A DNA stretch of 64,000 nucleotides, from the NCBI RefSeq assembly GCF_022919095.1, contig NZ_CP095073.1:3410001-3474000 (forward strand), in the 5' to 3' direction. Positions 34,948 to 44,742 of this stretch are shown piece after piece (position 1 is the first letter of the stretch; the number at the start of each line of letters is the position of its first letter). Source of the DNA: Halobacillus salinarum. Its GTDB lineage: Bacteria > Bacillota > Bacilli > Bacillales > Halobacillaceae. The notes under the pieces are model-generated. The model worked only from the letters and a program-made list of their open reading frames with translations, was not told where the DNA came from and searched no databases. The translations under genes and the position numbers were made by a program.

Positions 34948-35177
34948 CTACAATAGGCACGGGGGATTTTATCATCACACCACACCTGGAAACCCACAAA
35001 ATTAATAGCACTACAGAAATTTAACTTATATATATTTCCAATTGTTTCAAAAAAAGATCACTAAAACCATTTTTTAAACCTAAGGCAGTATTCCCTAAGC
35101 GTCTATTCTTGTGAATAATCGCTTTAGTTGTTTACGATTAGATATTGAGATTTTTCGAACCTGAGTGTAATTAATAA

Positions 35178-35624
35178 TTAATTTAACGTCTTCCTCATAA
35201 CAATTCTATTCTCATTCATTTCGTAATTCTTCTTTATGTAAAAACGCTCAGCAAGTCCATCATTTGAAGTAAGCAAATAAATGCTTGAAACCTTATCCTC
35301 ACTTAGCTGTTCTTCTAGAAATTCTAAAAGCATAGAGCCCAATCCTTTTCCTTGTATATCATTTTTAATACACAATTCAGCAATATAAAATACAATCTCT
35401 TGTGGTTTGCGCTTCTTGTTTCCACCAATGAACCCAACTAGTTCACTACCTTGATATAACGTTAATCCTAAAAACTTAGGAGTGTTATACATATCTGTAA
35501 GCCTTTCCCGTGCAATATCGTACGACCATTCTTCATTCCAGGGCTTGGAGTTAAAAACTTTAATGTACAAATCAATACAATCTTCAATTTCGTGCCTTGA
35601 AAGCGACCTTATCACATTATTCAT
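35178..35624 (-). CDS. GNAT-family N-acetyltransferase
   Basis: A 148-residue acetyltransferase with the acetyl-CoA motif A (IKNDIQGKGLGSMLLEFLEE) and a preceding beta strand, IAELCI. It most resembles generic GNAT enzymes. I start at the ATG at 35624, with AAGGAGAG in front; the frame is open further upstream without a better site. Substrate unknown. Confidence 0.82.
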   Translation of the reverse strand: MNNVIRSLSRHEIEDCIDLYIKVFNSKPWNEEWSYDIARERLTDMYNTPKFLGLTLYQGSELVGFIGGNKKRKPQEIVFYIAELCIKNDIQGKGLGSMLLEFLEEQLSEDKVSSIYLLTSNDGLAERFYIKKNYEMNENRIVMRKTLN

Positions 35625-35761
35625 ATTTGTTTTCTCTCCTTCACTTAAACTAATTTCATTCCTCAAGGAAAGCCCCTGTTTATGTAAAATTCGATATCGA
35701 GATTTCGCATTTAAAATCTCAAAGGATAATAGTGTTAATAATCCTCTCATTTGTAGTTCAA

Positions 35762-36427
35762 TCATTTATATATATCCACAAAAACAACAGTATCGTCTGC
35801 GGAATTGACGACCAAGATAATTTCTTTGGAAAAGGAGGAAAAAGCTCTAATCGCGATTGAATTTTTTAATTCTTCTTCTAGTATCCATCCAGAGGTTCTT
35901 AAGGAAAATGGCTCACCACTTTTTAGAAAAGAACTATCAATGAAGTCCATGACCCTATCAAAGTTTTGAAGGGTAACAGGTTGTATGTATTCACAATGAA
36001 CTTTATAATATTTAAGATTTAATCCATGTTTCGGAATCTTATATAGCTTATTGGTTCGATAAATATCATTTATTATGCTGTCTGGTGATTGTTCATCTAG
36101 TGCTTTATTTAATAGTTCTTGTGAATGAGTCTTTAGAAATTTAAGGTTGATTGTTGTAATATTATCATTCGTTTTTATCAATTGTACTTTGTGAAAATGT
36201 GGCGCGATTTCATTTAAGATTACATTCAACGAAAACTTTGTAGGAGTAGGTAGGGCTATAAGGAAGTTAATATTAAATATAATACCTGATGAAGCAATGA
36301 ATAAAAAAACATCCGAAATTTCATAGATATCCTTAGTCTCGCTTAATCTTTCTATCTTTATATCACTATGAATATCCTTACTTTTATTCATAACAGGTTC
36401 CTCGATTTCTGTCAGCCATTGGAACAT
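35762..36427 (-). CDS. Hypothetical protein
   Basis: A 221-residue soluble protein with no motif I recognise. It is read toward the GNAT gene with 137 bases between. The start at 36427 is preceded by TGAGGTGAGTAATGT; a later ATG (residue 13) is possible. Confidence 0.55.
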   Translation of the reverse strand: MFQWLTEIEEPVMNKSKDIHSDIKIERLSETKDIYEISDVFLFIASSGIIFNINFLIALPTPTKFSLNVILNEIAPHFHKVQLIKTNDNITTINLKFLKTHSQELLNKALDEQSPDSIINDIYRTNKLYKIPKHGLNLKYYKVHCEYIQPVTLQNFDRVMDFIDSSFLKSGEPFSLRTSGWILEEELKNSIAIRAFSSFSKEIILVVNSADDTVVFVDIYK

Positions 36428-36812
36428 ACATTACTCACCTCAGAGGTTGAATTTTTTAAAAATGAAACATTAGCTAACTTTAATAATGGGGCGAGGGGCA
36501 TGATAACACCTGAGTTTTGGTACTTAGTGTAGCAAGTAGATAGAAAAACGTAAACAAGACCACCATGTTCAAAGTGAACAAGAAGGACTCTGCCAGTTTT
36601 TCATATCAAATTAAGGGATAAAAATAATGACACTTTCTATGAACCCATATTCACGCGAGAAAATTGAAGTCGTTGGGGACATTGTTTACGGAAACAGGAG
36701 TGGATCTTCACCTTACTACTCGAACCTTTAACAAAGCATTATTCTTTTTAATAATCTCCCCCGTGAAGAATCGAAATCAAAATAATACTTTGTCTTTATC
36801 CCTGATGTAAAA
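36428..36812. other. Intergenic region, no gene accepted
   Basis: It contains a 30-codon frame starting at about 36637 (MNPYSREKIEVVGDIVYGNR...) without a good ribosome site. Otherwise nothing is seen. Confidence 0.35.
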
Positions 36813-37082
36813 TTACCCACCAAAGGAAAAACCGAGTAAGAAGAGAAGAAATATTAAAAGGAATATTATACCAATGATAAGTGTAATAACAGGTACTACT
36901 TTCTTTTCCATTTCTTTATTTAAGCTTTTTATCCCAAGTATGATGCCAACTATGCTTGTAAATGGAGTGAATTTAATGAATTGAACCATAGCTCCGAAAA
37001 AGTTAACAGACATCATTCGTTTCAGAATTGCACCCATTTCTTGAATAAACAATAAGTAGCTGGCTGATTGAAGAAACCTCAA
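36813..37082 (-). CDS. Small membrane protein, possibly a truncated gene
   Basis: An 89-residue protein with a DUF4190-like arrangement (TSIVGIILGIKSLNKE, then one hydrophobic segment and GFSFGG). No clear ribosome site is seen at the TTG start, and the N-terminus looks unrelated to the rest, so it may be the remnant of a longer gene. Confidence 0.4.
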   Translation of the reverse strand: MRFLQSASYLLFIQEMGAILKRMMSVNFFGAMVQFIKFTPFTSIVGIILGIKSLNKEMEKKVVPVITLIIGIIFLLIFLLFLLGFSFGG

Positions 37083-37094
37083 TCTACATCCATC

Positions 37095-37529
37095 TTATAA
37101 TCTCTTTTTAAAACAAATAATTCGATTTGCTTCACTAAATCCCAATTTAAGATGCATTGCTAAGCTTTCTTCATTTTCTAATTCACAGTCACTTGCAAAC
37201 TCATGACAACCTTTTTTCTTTGCCCAATTCTCACAAGCACTAACTAATTTTTTAGCATAGCCTTGTGTACGAAAGGCTTCTTTTATGTAAAGTCCTTCTA
37301 AATATCCTACCGGACTTGAACTTGTCCCTTCCACATAATCGTATCGCAGTTGGCATTGTGCAAACCCAATTGCTTCACTGCTATGATAAGCTAAAATCGC
37401 CGTTGCATCAGGCTGAGCAATAAGGTGCATTATTTCTTGTATAAATTCCTCTAAAGTGTGATCTGGCCAAAGCAGTAAAGCAAGGTGAGCAGCTTCTTTT
37501 ACTTCTGATATTGTCGCCTCTTTTAGCAT
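37095..37529 (-). CDS. Aminoglycoside 6'-N-acetyltransferase-like GNAT enzyme
   Basis: A 144-residue GNAT protein. The run RYDYVEGTSSSPVGYLEGLY, then AFRTQGYAKKLV and FASDCELENEESLAMHLKLG, follows the pattern of the small AAC(6')-I enzymes, including the conserved SPVGYLEG region and EL(E)N segment. It may acetylate aminoglycosides, but chromosomal relatives often act on other amines. GGAGGTTCTAT precedes the ATG. Confidence 0.75.
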   Translation of the reverse strand: MLKEATISEVKEAAHLALLLWPDHTLEEFIQEIMHLIAQPDATAILAYHSSEAIGFAQCQLRYDYVEGTSSSPVGYLEGLYIKEAFRTQGYAKKLVSACENWAKKKGCHEFASDCELENEESLAMHLKLGFSEANRIICFKKRL

Positions 37530-37650
37530 ATAGAACCTCCAAATTAATTCTGCACATTACTTAAATAATCGATTTACGATTACTCTATTTGATCTCTAAC
37601 TTAATTATCATGAAATGGTTTCGGTCTTACTTCTATATTTCAAGATAAGA

Positions 37651-37923
37651 TTACCTGAATAACAAATAGCAACCACCTAAGAATACAATGATTAAGAGGC
37701 TTATAAAAATACTTTTAATAATGCGTTTTTCTTTGGTCTTAGGAATGAGTTTCCTCTCAATATATCTCCAAAACCCGCCGGTAAAAAGTAGACTCGCTAG
37801 CGCAAGAGTTTGACCCATAGAGTCACCTATCATTATCAACCTAAGTCCAGTGAGAATAAAGAACAAAACACCTATATAACCTATCGTCAAATAAAAATGC
37901 ATCTGTTTCTTTTCTTCGGACAA
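37651..37923 (-). CDS. Small membrane protein
   Basis: A 90-residue protein with three hydrophobic segments and a basic loop (RKLIPKTKEKRIIK). No family recognised. Confidence 0.5.
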   Translation of the reverse strand: MSEEKKQMHFYLTIGYIGVLFFILTGLRLIMIGDSMGQTLALASLLFTGGFWRYIERKLIPKTKEKRIIKSIFISLLIIVFLGGCYLLFR

Positions 37924-38131
37924 AATAGTGCACTCCTTCGCTATTTAACATTATAGAAAGAATGTAGGTTCCTATTATTTGTTACGGTGATTCCAATTAT
38001 TTCAAAATTATATCAATTACTCAACTATAGCTAGAAAACGTTCAGAAATAATATCACAAAATCAAATCTTCAACTAACTGCCCGCTAGCAAAAAAGCGAT
38101 TGTTCATATTGAACAATCGCCTCCCTTTAGC

Positions 38132-38156
38132 GGAAGACTTGATTCCGAGATATCTT
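38132..38156 (+). repeat. Hairpin repeat R1
   Basis: The GAAGACTTGATTCCGAGAT core is preceded by ATCGCCTCCC. It folds as GGAAGA/TCTTCC outside CTTG/CGAG, and is the reference copy for the family. It follows a GCGATTGTTCA/TGAACAATCGC hairpin at 38096-38120. No gene lies in 37924-38336. Confidence 0.75.
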
Positions 38157-38263
38157 CCCCATCAACCATATTTTAAAAGGACATCTTCAATCAGTTTAGT
38201 GCCCTCGTTAGAACAAGATTCTACACTAGTCGAATATAGTTATTTATTTTTATGATTTTTGAT

Positions 38264-38314
38264 ATTCCTTATATAAATAGCTCCCTCTTATAGGGAGCTA
38301 TTTATATAAGGAAT
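38264..38314. terminator. Perfect 23-bp inverted repeat downstream of the CGNR gene
   Basis: ATTCCTTATATAAATAGCTC plus CCT, a five-base loop, and the exact complement. It lies 23 bases beyond the CGNR stop. No U-run, so mRNA stabilisation or weak termination. Confidence 0.55.
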
Positions 38315-38336
38315 TTTCTCTAAAACCTTTCCCAGT

Positions 38337-38936
38337 TTAATTTTTATTCTTTTTAGCCCTATAGTGTCTTTTTGCTTTTTCTCTATTCCCACACACATCC
38401 ATAGTGCACCACTGCTTACTCTTATTTTTTGTATTATCTATAAAAAGCCAATTACAGGCATCACTACTACACTGCTTAACTTTTTTTATGTGATTGCTTT
38501 CAAGGAGGTTTTTAAACGAATGAACTACAGGGTATAGTAAAGACTCTAAATCTCTATTAGTCGAATATCCCTCTACTATATCACCAGATTTATCTATTCT
38601 AATTTCCAATGAACTATTTGCTCTCTTAAGCCAATTATTAAATATAGTAACGTCTTGTTCATTAACCTCTCTTGCATTGATTAAAGCTGTAACAATGTTA
38701 TACATTGAAAACCGTAATTGAATTATATCTTCAAAAAAACTCTCATCACTATTATTTAGATCAGCAGAAAAGTTGTTTCCTATATTCAAGTGACTTGCCC
38801 AATCAATGAAATCGCTAACATTAAATAACCATTCTTCAACGATTTCTCCATTTTTATAGTTTGCAGTATTAATGAAATCTAAGCCTAGATTACCACCACT
38901 TACGATTCTAATATTACCTGCATTACTTACAGCCAC
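38337..38936 (-). CDS. ABATE/CGNR zinc-finger regulator
   Basis: A 199-residue protein with an N-terminal ABATE domain (GGNLGLDFINTANY) and a C-terminal CGNR zinc finger. VKQCSSDACNWLFIDNTK and WCTMDVCGNREKAKRHY supply the four cysteines and the CGNR sequence. Such proteins are predicted stress-related transcription regulators. It diverges from an MFS gene, with a 15-bp palindrome between the starts, so it probably regulates that pump. Confidence 0.85.
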   Translation of the reverse strand: MAVSNAGNIRIVSGGNLGLDFINTANYKNGEIVEEWLFNVSDFIDWASHLNIGNNFSADLNNSDESFFEDIIQLRFSMYNIVTALINAREVNEQDVTIFNNWLKRANSSLEIRIDKSGDIVEGYSTNRDLESLLYPVVHSFKNLLESNHIKKVKQCSSDACNWLFIDNTKNKSKQWCTMDVCGNREKAKRHYRAKKNKN

Positions 38937-38976
38937 AAAATCCCCCCAATTCTAACTTGCTAATTACATTTTAAAA

Positions 38977-38991
38977 GGTTATACTATAACC
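38977..38991. promoter_or_regulatory. Palindromic operator between CGNR regulator and MFS gene
   Basis: GGTTATACTATAACC is a perfect 7-1-7 palindrome in the 83-base divergent region. GGTTATA recurs just before the MFS start. Confidence 0.55.
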
Positions 38992-39019
38992 GTCAAAAAT
39001 ATATTTAGGAGGTTATAAT

Positions 39020-40179
39020 TTGAGAGAGGTAAAAATACTTGAAAATAGTCTTCCTCCTATCTCTATAATAGGAATGATGACTTTAGCTGTAGGGTACGGA
39101 TGGGCTAGGTATGGGTACGGATTATTGCTTCCTGAATTCAAATCAACTTTTAACCTAGAGGTTGGTACTCTGGGGTTATATCTAGTTTATCTTATGCTGC
39201 GTACTTAATCGGTGCCATACTTGTAATGTTTCTTGTCTCAAAGTTTGGTCCTAAACCATTTATACTTTCAGGAATCTTCCTTGGTTCAGTTGGATTATTA
39301 ACTGCTTCTATAACCAATAATCGCTTAATTTTCTCGTTAGCATGTATTATAGCCGGAATGAGTCCTGGTCTTTCCTGGTCACCTTTTTCAGATAGTGTAA
39401 GTCGTCATGTAAGAATATCTTTACAAAAACGCTCGTTAGCAATTATAAGTACTGGAGCATCATTGGGTTTGGGGGCGATAGCTCTCTTATACATTTTACT
39501 TGACGGAAGTTGGCAAACTACTTGGATTATTGGATCCATAGTAGGGTTTTTATTAATGATATGGGCTAAATATTATATCCCTGCCGACCATATTATAAAA
39601 AATTCCCATAGTGTAAATCATAAACTTGGGTTATTGAAACTTATTAATAGTAACACTATCTCATTATTTATGGCATGTATTCTATTCGGCATCACTCAGG
39701 CAACCTATTGGACGTACGCCGCAGATTTTGTTCAACAGCTTTTTAGTTTTAATAACTCTAATGCGATATTCTATTTAATTACCGGTACTGGTGGCCTTGC
39801 TGGTCTATTCGCTGGTGACTTAATAAGGTTATTTGGATTTAAGAGATCACTGTCCATTACAATTTTAGTTTATGGCTTCAGCATCTTCGTTTTATTTTAC
39901 TCGCATTCTTGGATATTCATTTGCATCTCAGGGTTCTTATTTGGGGTGACATTTATGCTTTATGGAGCATACTTGCCTATTTGGAGTTCAGAGGTCTTTA
40001 AACACTATCCTGCTAAAGGGTTTAGCTCAAGTATTCTTGTTATGACAGTTGGAACAATAATTGGACCAGCATTTTTGGGAAGCACGATAAACTTTATTGG
40101 TTACAAGTGGATATTCTTAATTTCATCTATACTGGCGTTAGTGAAATTGTTTTTTATTCCTAAGACCATTGAAAATTAA
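39020..40179 (+). pseudogene. YbfB/YjiJ-like MFS transporter, single-base frameshift
   Basis: When joined, a 386-residue transporter with about 12 hydrophobic segments. The N-terminal segment, AVGYGWARYGYGLLLPEF, is typical of the YbfB/YjiJ group. The frame breaks at a four-G run (39172-39175). One more G gives VGTLGVISSLSYAAYLIGA and continues into MFLVSKFGPKPF. It starts with TTG after AGGAGGTTATAAT. It is probably intact in life if the base is a sequencing error. Divergent from the CGNR regulator. Substrate unknown. Confidence 0.75.
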
Positions 40180-40251
40180 AAACGCAAGCCAAATAACTAC
40201 GCCCAACACGAATTAAACTCTGAAAAAGTTTAGTTTTACTATTAACCAAAG

Positions 40252-40282
40252 AAGGACTTCCAATTTTACGGAAGTCCTTTTC
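40252..40282 (+). terminator. Terminator after the MFS gene
   Basis: AAGGACTTCC pairs with GGAAGTCCTT and is followed by TTCG. Confidence 0.7.
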
Positions 40283-40320
40283 GAATTTACTGACTTATTA
40301 AACTAAAGCCCCCCGTTTCT

Positions 40321-40345
40321 GGAACACTCGACTCCGAGATATCTT
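40321..40345 (+). repeat. Hairpin repeat R2
   Basis: GGAACACTCGACTCCGAGAT copy. The inner stem is CTCG/CGAG, a compensatory form of CTTG/CGAG. Confidence 0.65.
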
Positions 40346-40375
40346 AATGTATATAAAAACCAAATTTTGCTGCGC

Positions 40376-40666
40376 TTACGATTTATCTACTCGATTACTT
40401 AAAATAATTTGAGTAATAGCAAATATAAATATGCAGGCAAGATATACGCCAACATTTAGAACTTCTGCAAGTAAACCAAATAATATAGTAATTAGTCCCA
40501 CTATTATTAAGAATATACCATTTAACTTTCCGAATTTTTCTTTATTCTTTACACTACCCTCTGTGTAACCCGCTATTAAACCATACTTCTTTTTCTTCCA
40601 AACAAGGAACCCCGAAATGATCATGCTTAAACCTATCAATGTAAAAATAATTATTCTAGCAAGCAT
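40376..40666 (-). CDS. DUF3784-type membrane protein
   Basis: A 96-residue protein with three hydrophobic segments. The conserved middle, KKKKYGLIAGYTEGSVKNKE, is the DUF3784 signature. I start at the ATG at 40666 after TGAGGATAACA; an upstream ATG at 40705 lacks a ribosome site. Function unknown. Confidence 0.75.
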   Translation of the reverse strand: MLARIIIFTLIGLSMIISGFLVWKKKKYGLIAGYTEGSVKNKEKFGKLNGIFLIIVGLITILFGLLAEVLNVGVYLACIFIFAITQIILSNRVDKS

Positions 40667-40875
40667 TGTTATCCTCATTTCATTGTTAATGAATTTTCTA
40701 CACATAATATTGGAACCAAGAACCTACCCTAGTATTGTATAATCGCCCCAGATACGCACTCCTACACAAATAATCATGTACCCTAATAAAACTATTTCTT
40801 CCTTTCCTCCTCAAATTCTTTTTAGATTTAGAAAATAAAAGTGGCTTCCTCTAATTGGAGAATTGCCCCGAATAC

Positions 40876-40900
40876 AGGAAGACTTGATTCTGAGATATCT
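40876..40900 (+). repeat. Hairpin repeat R3
   Basis: A GGAAGACTTGATTCTGAGAT copy preceded by ATTGCCCCGAATAC. Confidence 0.7.
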
Positions 40901-40945
40901 CTGATTAAATCTTTAAATAACCCACCCTTTGCTAGAATAATAAGG

Positions 40946-41086
40946 CTATTTTTTATAACACGTTTTACAGTAAACTGTCTCTGAATATTTACTTAATACT
41001 TTATCTAAAACTCCAACAGGCATTTTTTTCTCATCTGGAAGTGTAATTTGGACAAAGATTTCATCTCCTGATCCTCCTTTAGGGTC
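40946..41086 (-). pseudogene. C-terminal fragment of an unknown protein
   Basis: A 46-codon frame without a start (DPKGGSGDEIFVQITLPDEK, then KMPVGVLDKVLSKYSETVYC...) ends in a CxxC pair, CKTCYKK. It reads like a real protein tail whose front has been lost between repeats R3 and R4. Confidence 0.4.
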
Positions 41087-41225
41087 TTATGTGTAGATAC
41101 GTTTATTGACTGGTGAGAGTTTCACATTTGTTAAACTAACGTGCCCATCAGAAAAGAAGCTAAAATTTCACAGGTGCCATATGTAAAAGAGCGAGTATTC
41201 TATTGAGTAATCGCCCCATATAGTT

Positions 41226-41249
41226 GAAGACTTGATTTCGAGACATCTT
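41226..41249 (+). repeat. Hairpin repeat R4
   Basis: A GAAGACTTGATTTCGAGACA copy preceded by AATCGCCCCATATAG. Confidence 0.7.
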
Positions 41250-41294
41250 GTAGCAAATATTAAAATATCCCACACGTTTGCTTAATAAGCGCGA

Positions 41295-41798
41295 TTAAGA
41301 ATTGCAGATAATCAACCTATATAATTTAGCAATTTTCCCTTCGTGCTTATCACCTTTTCCTACCTCAAATTCTTCAACAAATTTAAAGCCGTTATTTTTC
41401 AATATTCTTTCAGAACCAATGTTTTTAGCAAGACAGCAAGTATCAAACTTTTCTAATCCTAATTCATTTACTCCGAATCCAATTGCTTTCTGTGCCGCTG
41501 TTGTTCCAACCCCTTTATTCCAAAAGGGTATTGCCACCCAATAATCAAGTGCTCCCGTTCTATCATTATCTTTTCTGACGGAAATACTCCCTGCAAATTC
41601 TCCATTACATAAAATAGCAAAAGGGTAATGTCTTCCTTTTTTATATTCTTCTATAACAAATTCATACCACTCTTTTGCTCCATCTTTTGGATATGGATGA
41701 GGTATATTTGTGGGATCAGCTACTTCTTTTTTAGATATGTACTCTTGAACAAACGGTAAATCCTTTTCTTCAATAAGCCTTAATCTTACTTCATCCAC
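41295..41798 (-). CDS. RimJ/RimL-type GNAT N-acetyltransferase
   Basis: A 167-residue acetyltransferase. ALDYWVAIPFWNKGVGTTAA is the acetyl-CoA-binding strand-loop-helix, followed by CCLAKNIGSERILKNNGF, typical of RimJ/RimL proteins that acetylate protein N-termini or small molecules. AAGGAGGAGGATTTAAG precedes the ATG. Substrate unknown. Confidence 0.85.
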   Translation of the reverse strand: MDEVRLRLIEEKDLPFVQEYISKKEVADPTNIPHPYPKDGAKEWYEFVIEEYKKGRHYPFAILCNGEFAGSISVRKDNDRTGALDYWVAIPFWNKGVGTTAAQKAIGFGVNELGLEKFDTCCLAKNIGSERILKNNGFKFVEEFEVGKGDKHEGKIAKLYRLIICNS

Positions 41799-41924
41799 TT
41801 AAATCCTCCTCCTTAAAACTTTAATTATCCTTAAACAATTTGTTATTAAATAATACTGCTCAGTTAGTTCAATATTTTCGTCTGAAATGGGAACCAACCA
41901 TTATTTAAGATTAGCCCCTTATCC

Positions 41925-41949
41925 GGAAGACTCGATTTCGAGATAAATT
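41925..41949 (+). repeat. Hairpin repeat R5
   Basis: A GGAAGACTCGATTTCGAGAT copy preceded by TTAGCCCCTTATCC. The inner stem is CTCG/CGAG. The rest of 41799-42119 has no gene. Confidence 0.7.
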
Positions 41950-42119
41950 CAAATATGATTGGATTTCTACCTACATCGAAATAGTGAGATACCTCTATTT
42001 TCCTCTTCAATTCCAATACGTATATTTCCTCCTACAGTCAAATATATCTGGAACTTTCATAGATTATATCCAAGTTTTATATGTTAAGGTCTATCATAGT
42101 TCAAAAAAATGAAAAATAT

Positions 42120-42147
42120 TGAAACTTTTCAAAGGGCTGCTCCCTCA
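42120..42147 (+). promoter_or_regulatory. Candidate ECF-type autoregulated promoter
   Basis: TGAAAC (42120-42125) and CCCTCA (from 42142) are separated by 16 bases, resembling the TGAAAC-N16-CGTC promoters of Bacillus ECF sigma factors. The -10 element is only a partial match. Confidence 0.4.
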
Positions 42148-42171
42148 TATAAATAAGGAGGTGACACATTG

Positions 42172-42702
42172 GTGCACAAAAAGATAGTAAAAAAAGCTAT
42201 CAAAGGTAATGCAGATGCCTTTGAATCATTAATTAAAGAACAAAGAGAAAAACTTTATAAAACGGCTTGGCTCTATGTCAGAAATAAAGAGGACGCCCTC
42301 GACATAGTACAGGAATCTGTTACCAAAGCCTTTGTGTCTTTAGCTCAGTTAAAGAAGCCTGAGTTGTTTAACGCCTGGCTGATGAAGATTTTAATACATA
42401 CGGCTTATGATGTCCTTCAAAAGAAAAAGAAGGTTGTTCTTACGGATGACTTCTCTAACTTTCAAGGGAAAGAATCCATAGAGGTAGAAGAAAAAATTGA
42501 CTTAATTTCAGCGATTACTACCCTTGATTACCATTACAGAACGGTTATTATCCTATTTTATTTTCATGACCAGTCCATTCAAAGCATTTCTGAAATCATG
42601 GATAAACCAGAAGGAACCATTAAAACGTACCTTCATCGTGCCAAAGGTGAACTAAAAAAGGTGTTAGGGGGAGTGAATATCGATGAAAAAAGATTGGTTT
42701 GA
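42172..42702 (+). CDS. ECF RNA polymerase sigma factor
   Basis: A 176-residue sigma-70 family protein. Region 2 is DAFESLIKEQREKLYKTAWL and DALDIVQESVTKAF. Region 4 is the C-terminal helix-turn-helix SIQSISEIMDKPEGTIKTYL followed by HRAKGELK. It is SigM/SigV/SigW-like. I choose the GTG at 42172, eight bases after AAGGAGGTGA; a TTG three bases earlier is also possible. It overlaps the DUF4179 gene by 20 bases, which probably encodes its membrane-bound anti-sigma factor. Confidence 0.9.
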   Translation: MHKKIVKKAIKGNADAFESLIKEQREKLYKTAWLYVRNKEDALDIVQESVTKAFVSLAQLKKPELFNAWLMKILIHTAYDVLQKKKKVVLTDDFSNFQGKESIEVEEKIDLISAITTLDYHYRTVIILFYFHDQSIQSISEIMDKPEGTIKTYLHRAKGELKKVLGGVNIDEKRLV

Positions 42703-44089
42703 TGAACGTTGGAATTCAATCGAAGTCCCTGAAGAAGAGTTAGACAAGGTCATTACAAACGGCATTCAAGCAGGTAAAAAAGAAACTCCCAATAAAAAGC
42801 ATTGGAAGTTACCTGCCATGGTCTCATCGGCTGCTGCTTCGCTGGTCCTTGTCTCTGGATTAGTTTTTTCACCCATAACCGAAGTCCTTGCGAAAGTCCC
42901 TTTATTAAAAATTGTTTATGATGAAATTTCCTTTCCTGTCGGGAGTGAATTATTCAGTAAACAGTTAGTCACAGAACTTAATGAAACAGCCACAAGTAAC
43001 GGTGTAGACGTAACCATAACCAGTGCTTATTATGACAACACCCTACTTGGTATTACGTTTAAAGTAACATCCGACCAGCTTTCAATAGAGGCTATGGACA
43101 GAAAAAACAGTCCACAAGCTGGTTATAGTTATTATTTATTTGATGGAGATGAACAAAATCAATGGGGTGGTTCCATGAGTCAATTAAAAGAAACAGAGGA
43201 AGGGTTTGTCGGATCCATGGAGTTTCAGCAACGCAAATCCATAGGCGAGGACTTTACTCTGCCGATCACCTTTACTTCCATCCTAGGTAAGAAAGGAACA
43301 TGGAAATTCGACATCCCCATTGAACAAAGAACTCCAGAAAAAATAAAAATAGACGAACATGCTACCACAACCAAAGGAGACTATTCCTTTAGTCTTAATT
43401 CCATAACCAAAGGAGAAGCTACGACCATTCTTAATTACACAACCACCCGGCCACCAATCGGAGAAGATGACCGCTTTAGTCTTGACGTGGTGGATGCCCA
43501 GGGAAACCAATTGGAAAAAAGGAGCATCGGTAAAACATTAGATGTAAATGAAACCAAGGGATCTATAAAAGTGAAGGAGCAATCTCTTTTAACAAGTACA
43601 CTTAACGAGAAAGATGACTATATTGTGATTCATCCTAAAGTAAGCAGAGATGAATTTGATACGATACAACCTTTCCAGAAGACTACCTTTGAAATCCAGA
43701 GCAAGCGATTTGGATACAAAATAGTGGTAGAAAATGTTCAAATGAACCATCGACAGTTAACAATTGATTATTACCTTAAAAATGTGAACCAAGAAAAATT
43801 AAAGAAAGATAACTTTCTTAATTTCGCCAACCAAATTAAGCTTATCCGGTCTGAAGACGTAATTGCAGAAGGAGATGGTCAAGCTCAGTATGAAGCTTTA
43901 AAAGACGACTCACTTATCTACGGTAATAATGGAAAAATTATTAATCAAGGTGAATTGCATTTACAGTCAACATTTAAACTTGAATCAAATTTCGATCTCA
44001 AGGAATATTCGCTTATGGTTCCCTTTGGAATTTTCAGTTCGAACGCTCCAATAGAATTGGATCCTATTAAAGTTGATATTTCTTCTTGA
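42683..44089 (+). CDS. DUF4179 membrane protein, likely anti-sigma factor/sensor
   Basis: A 468-residue protein with a short cytosolic N-terminus (about 1-45, WNSIEVPEEELDKVITNGI) and one membrane segment (about 46-66, SSAAASLVLVSGLVFSP). The large extracellular part contains a DUF4179 domain (about 85-180) and further beta-rich sequence. Proteins of this design follow ECF sigma genes in Bacillales and are thought to hold the sigma factor at the membrane. The overlap with the sigma gene supports this. The signal sensed is unknown. Confidence 0.83.
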   Translation: MKKDWFDERWNSIEVPEEELDKVITNGIQAGKKETPNKKHWKLPAMVSSAAASLVLVSGLVFSPITEVLAKVPLLKIVYDEISFPVGSELFSKQLVTELNETATSNGVDVTITSAYYDNTLLGITFKVTSDQLSIEAMDRKNSPQAGYSYYLFDGDEQNQWGGSMSQLKETEEGFVGSMEFQQRKSIGEDFTLPITFTSILGKKGTWKFDIPIEQRTPEKIKIDEHATTTKGDYSFSLNSITKGEATTILNYTTTRPPIGEDDRFSLDVVDAQGNQLEKRSIGKTLDVNETKGSIKVKEQSLLTSTLNEKDDYIVIHPKVSRDEFDTIQPFQKTTFEIQSKRFGYKIVVENVQMNHRQLTIDYYLKNVNQEKLKKDNFLNFANQIKLIRSEDVIAEGDGQAQYEALKDDSLIYGNNGKIINQGELHLQSTFKLESNFDLKEYSLMVPFGIFSSNAPIELDPIKVDISS

Positions 44090-44103
44090 TAAATGTTCCA
44101 TTC

Positions 44104-44149
44104 AAAAAAGCAGCGCAACTTCTGAATTCAGGAGTTGCGCTGCTTTTTT
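44104..44149 (+). terminator. Strong terminator of the sigma operon
   Basis: AAAAAAGCAGCGCAACT pairs with AGTTGCGCTGCTTTTTT. Confidence 0.88.
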
Positions 44150-44184
44150 GAAATAAGATGTTATTTTAGAAAAGCCCAAGATAC

Positions 44185-44209
44185 GGGAAGACTTGATTTC
44201 AAGATAATT
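44185..44209 (+). repeat. Hairpin repeat R6
   Basis: A GGAAGACTTGATTTCAAGAT copy preceded by AAAGCCCAAGATACG. The inner stem is CTTG/CAAG. No gene is seen in 44210-44742. Confidence 0.7.
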
Positions 44210-44742
44210 CACCATTAATTCCAATTCTTAAACTACTTTTACCGACGCTATTAAAAAATTATTGAAGTAACTAAAAATGGTGAACCGAATATGCCAATCA
44301 CCATTCCTAATCTCCTGTCTCCTCTATCACCTTTATCTTTTGAAGATACATTTGATTCAGATTTTCTAATAAAAGTTTTCATAAGGAAAGCAGAAATTAA
44401 CGCTGCCCCAAAACCGATGCCGTACAATATGTAGTGTAATTACAGTAAGTGAAAATGCAGGACAGCTGCTTTTAACATCAGAGCTTTAAAGTTATGTGAA
44501 TGAACGTAAGTTTACGGTTCACTTGTGGTTACTGCCATAAGAGTCTACCACTTCTATAATGTTTTATTACCAGCGATTGCCACCAGGTTTACCACTTATC
44601 GTCAATGCATTTACCAATGATAATCGTTAGGAAAATACAGATTTACAAAGCTCAAGGAATTAGGCTTTTGATTTTTCCATATACGCTATCACTTAACTGA
44701 AAATGTTAAGTCACTCTGTTCGCTCATTCATTGTCTAACGAT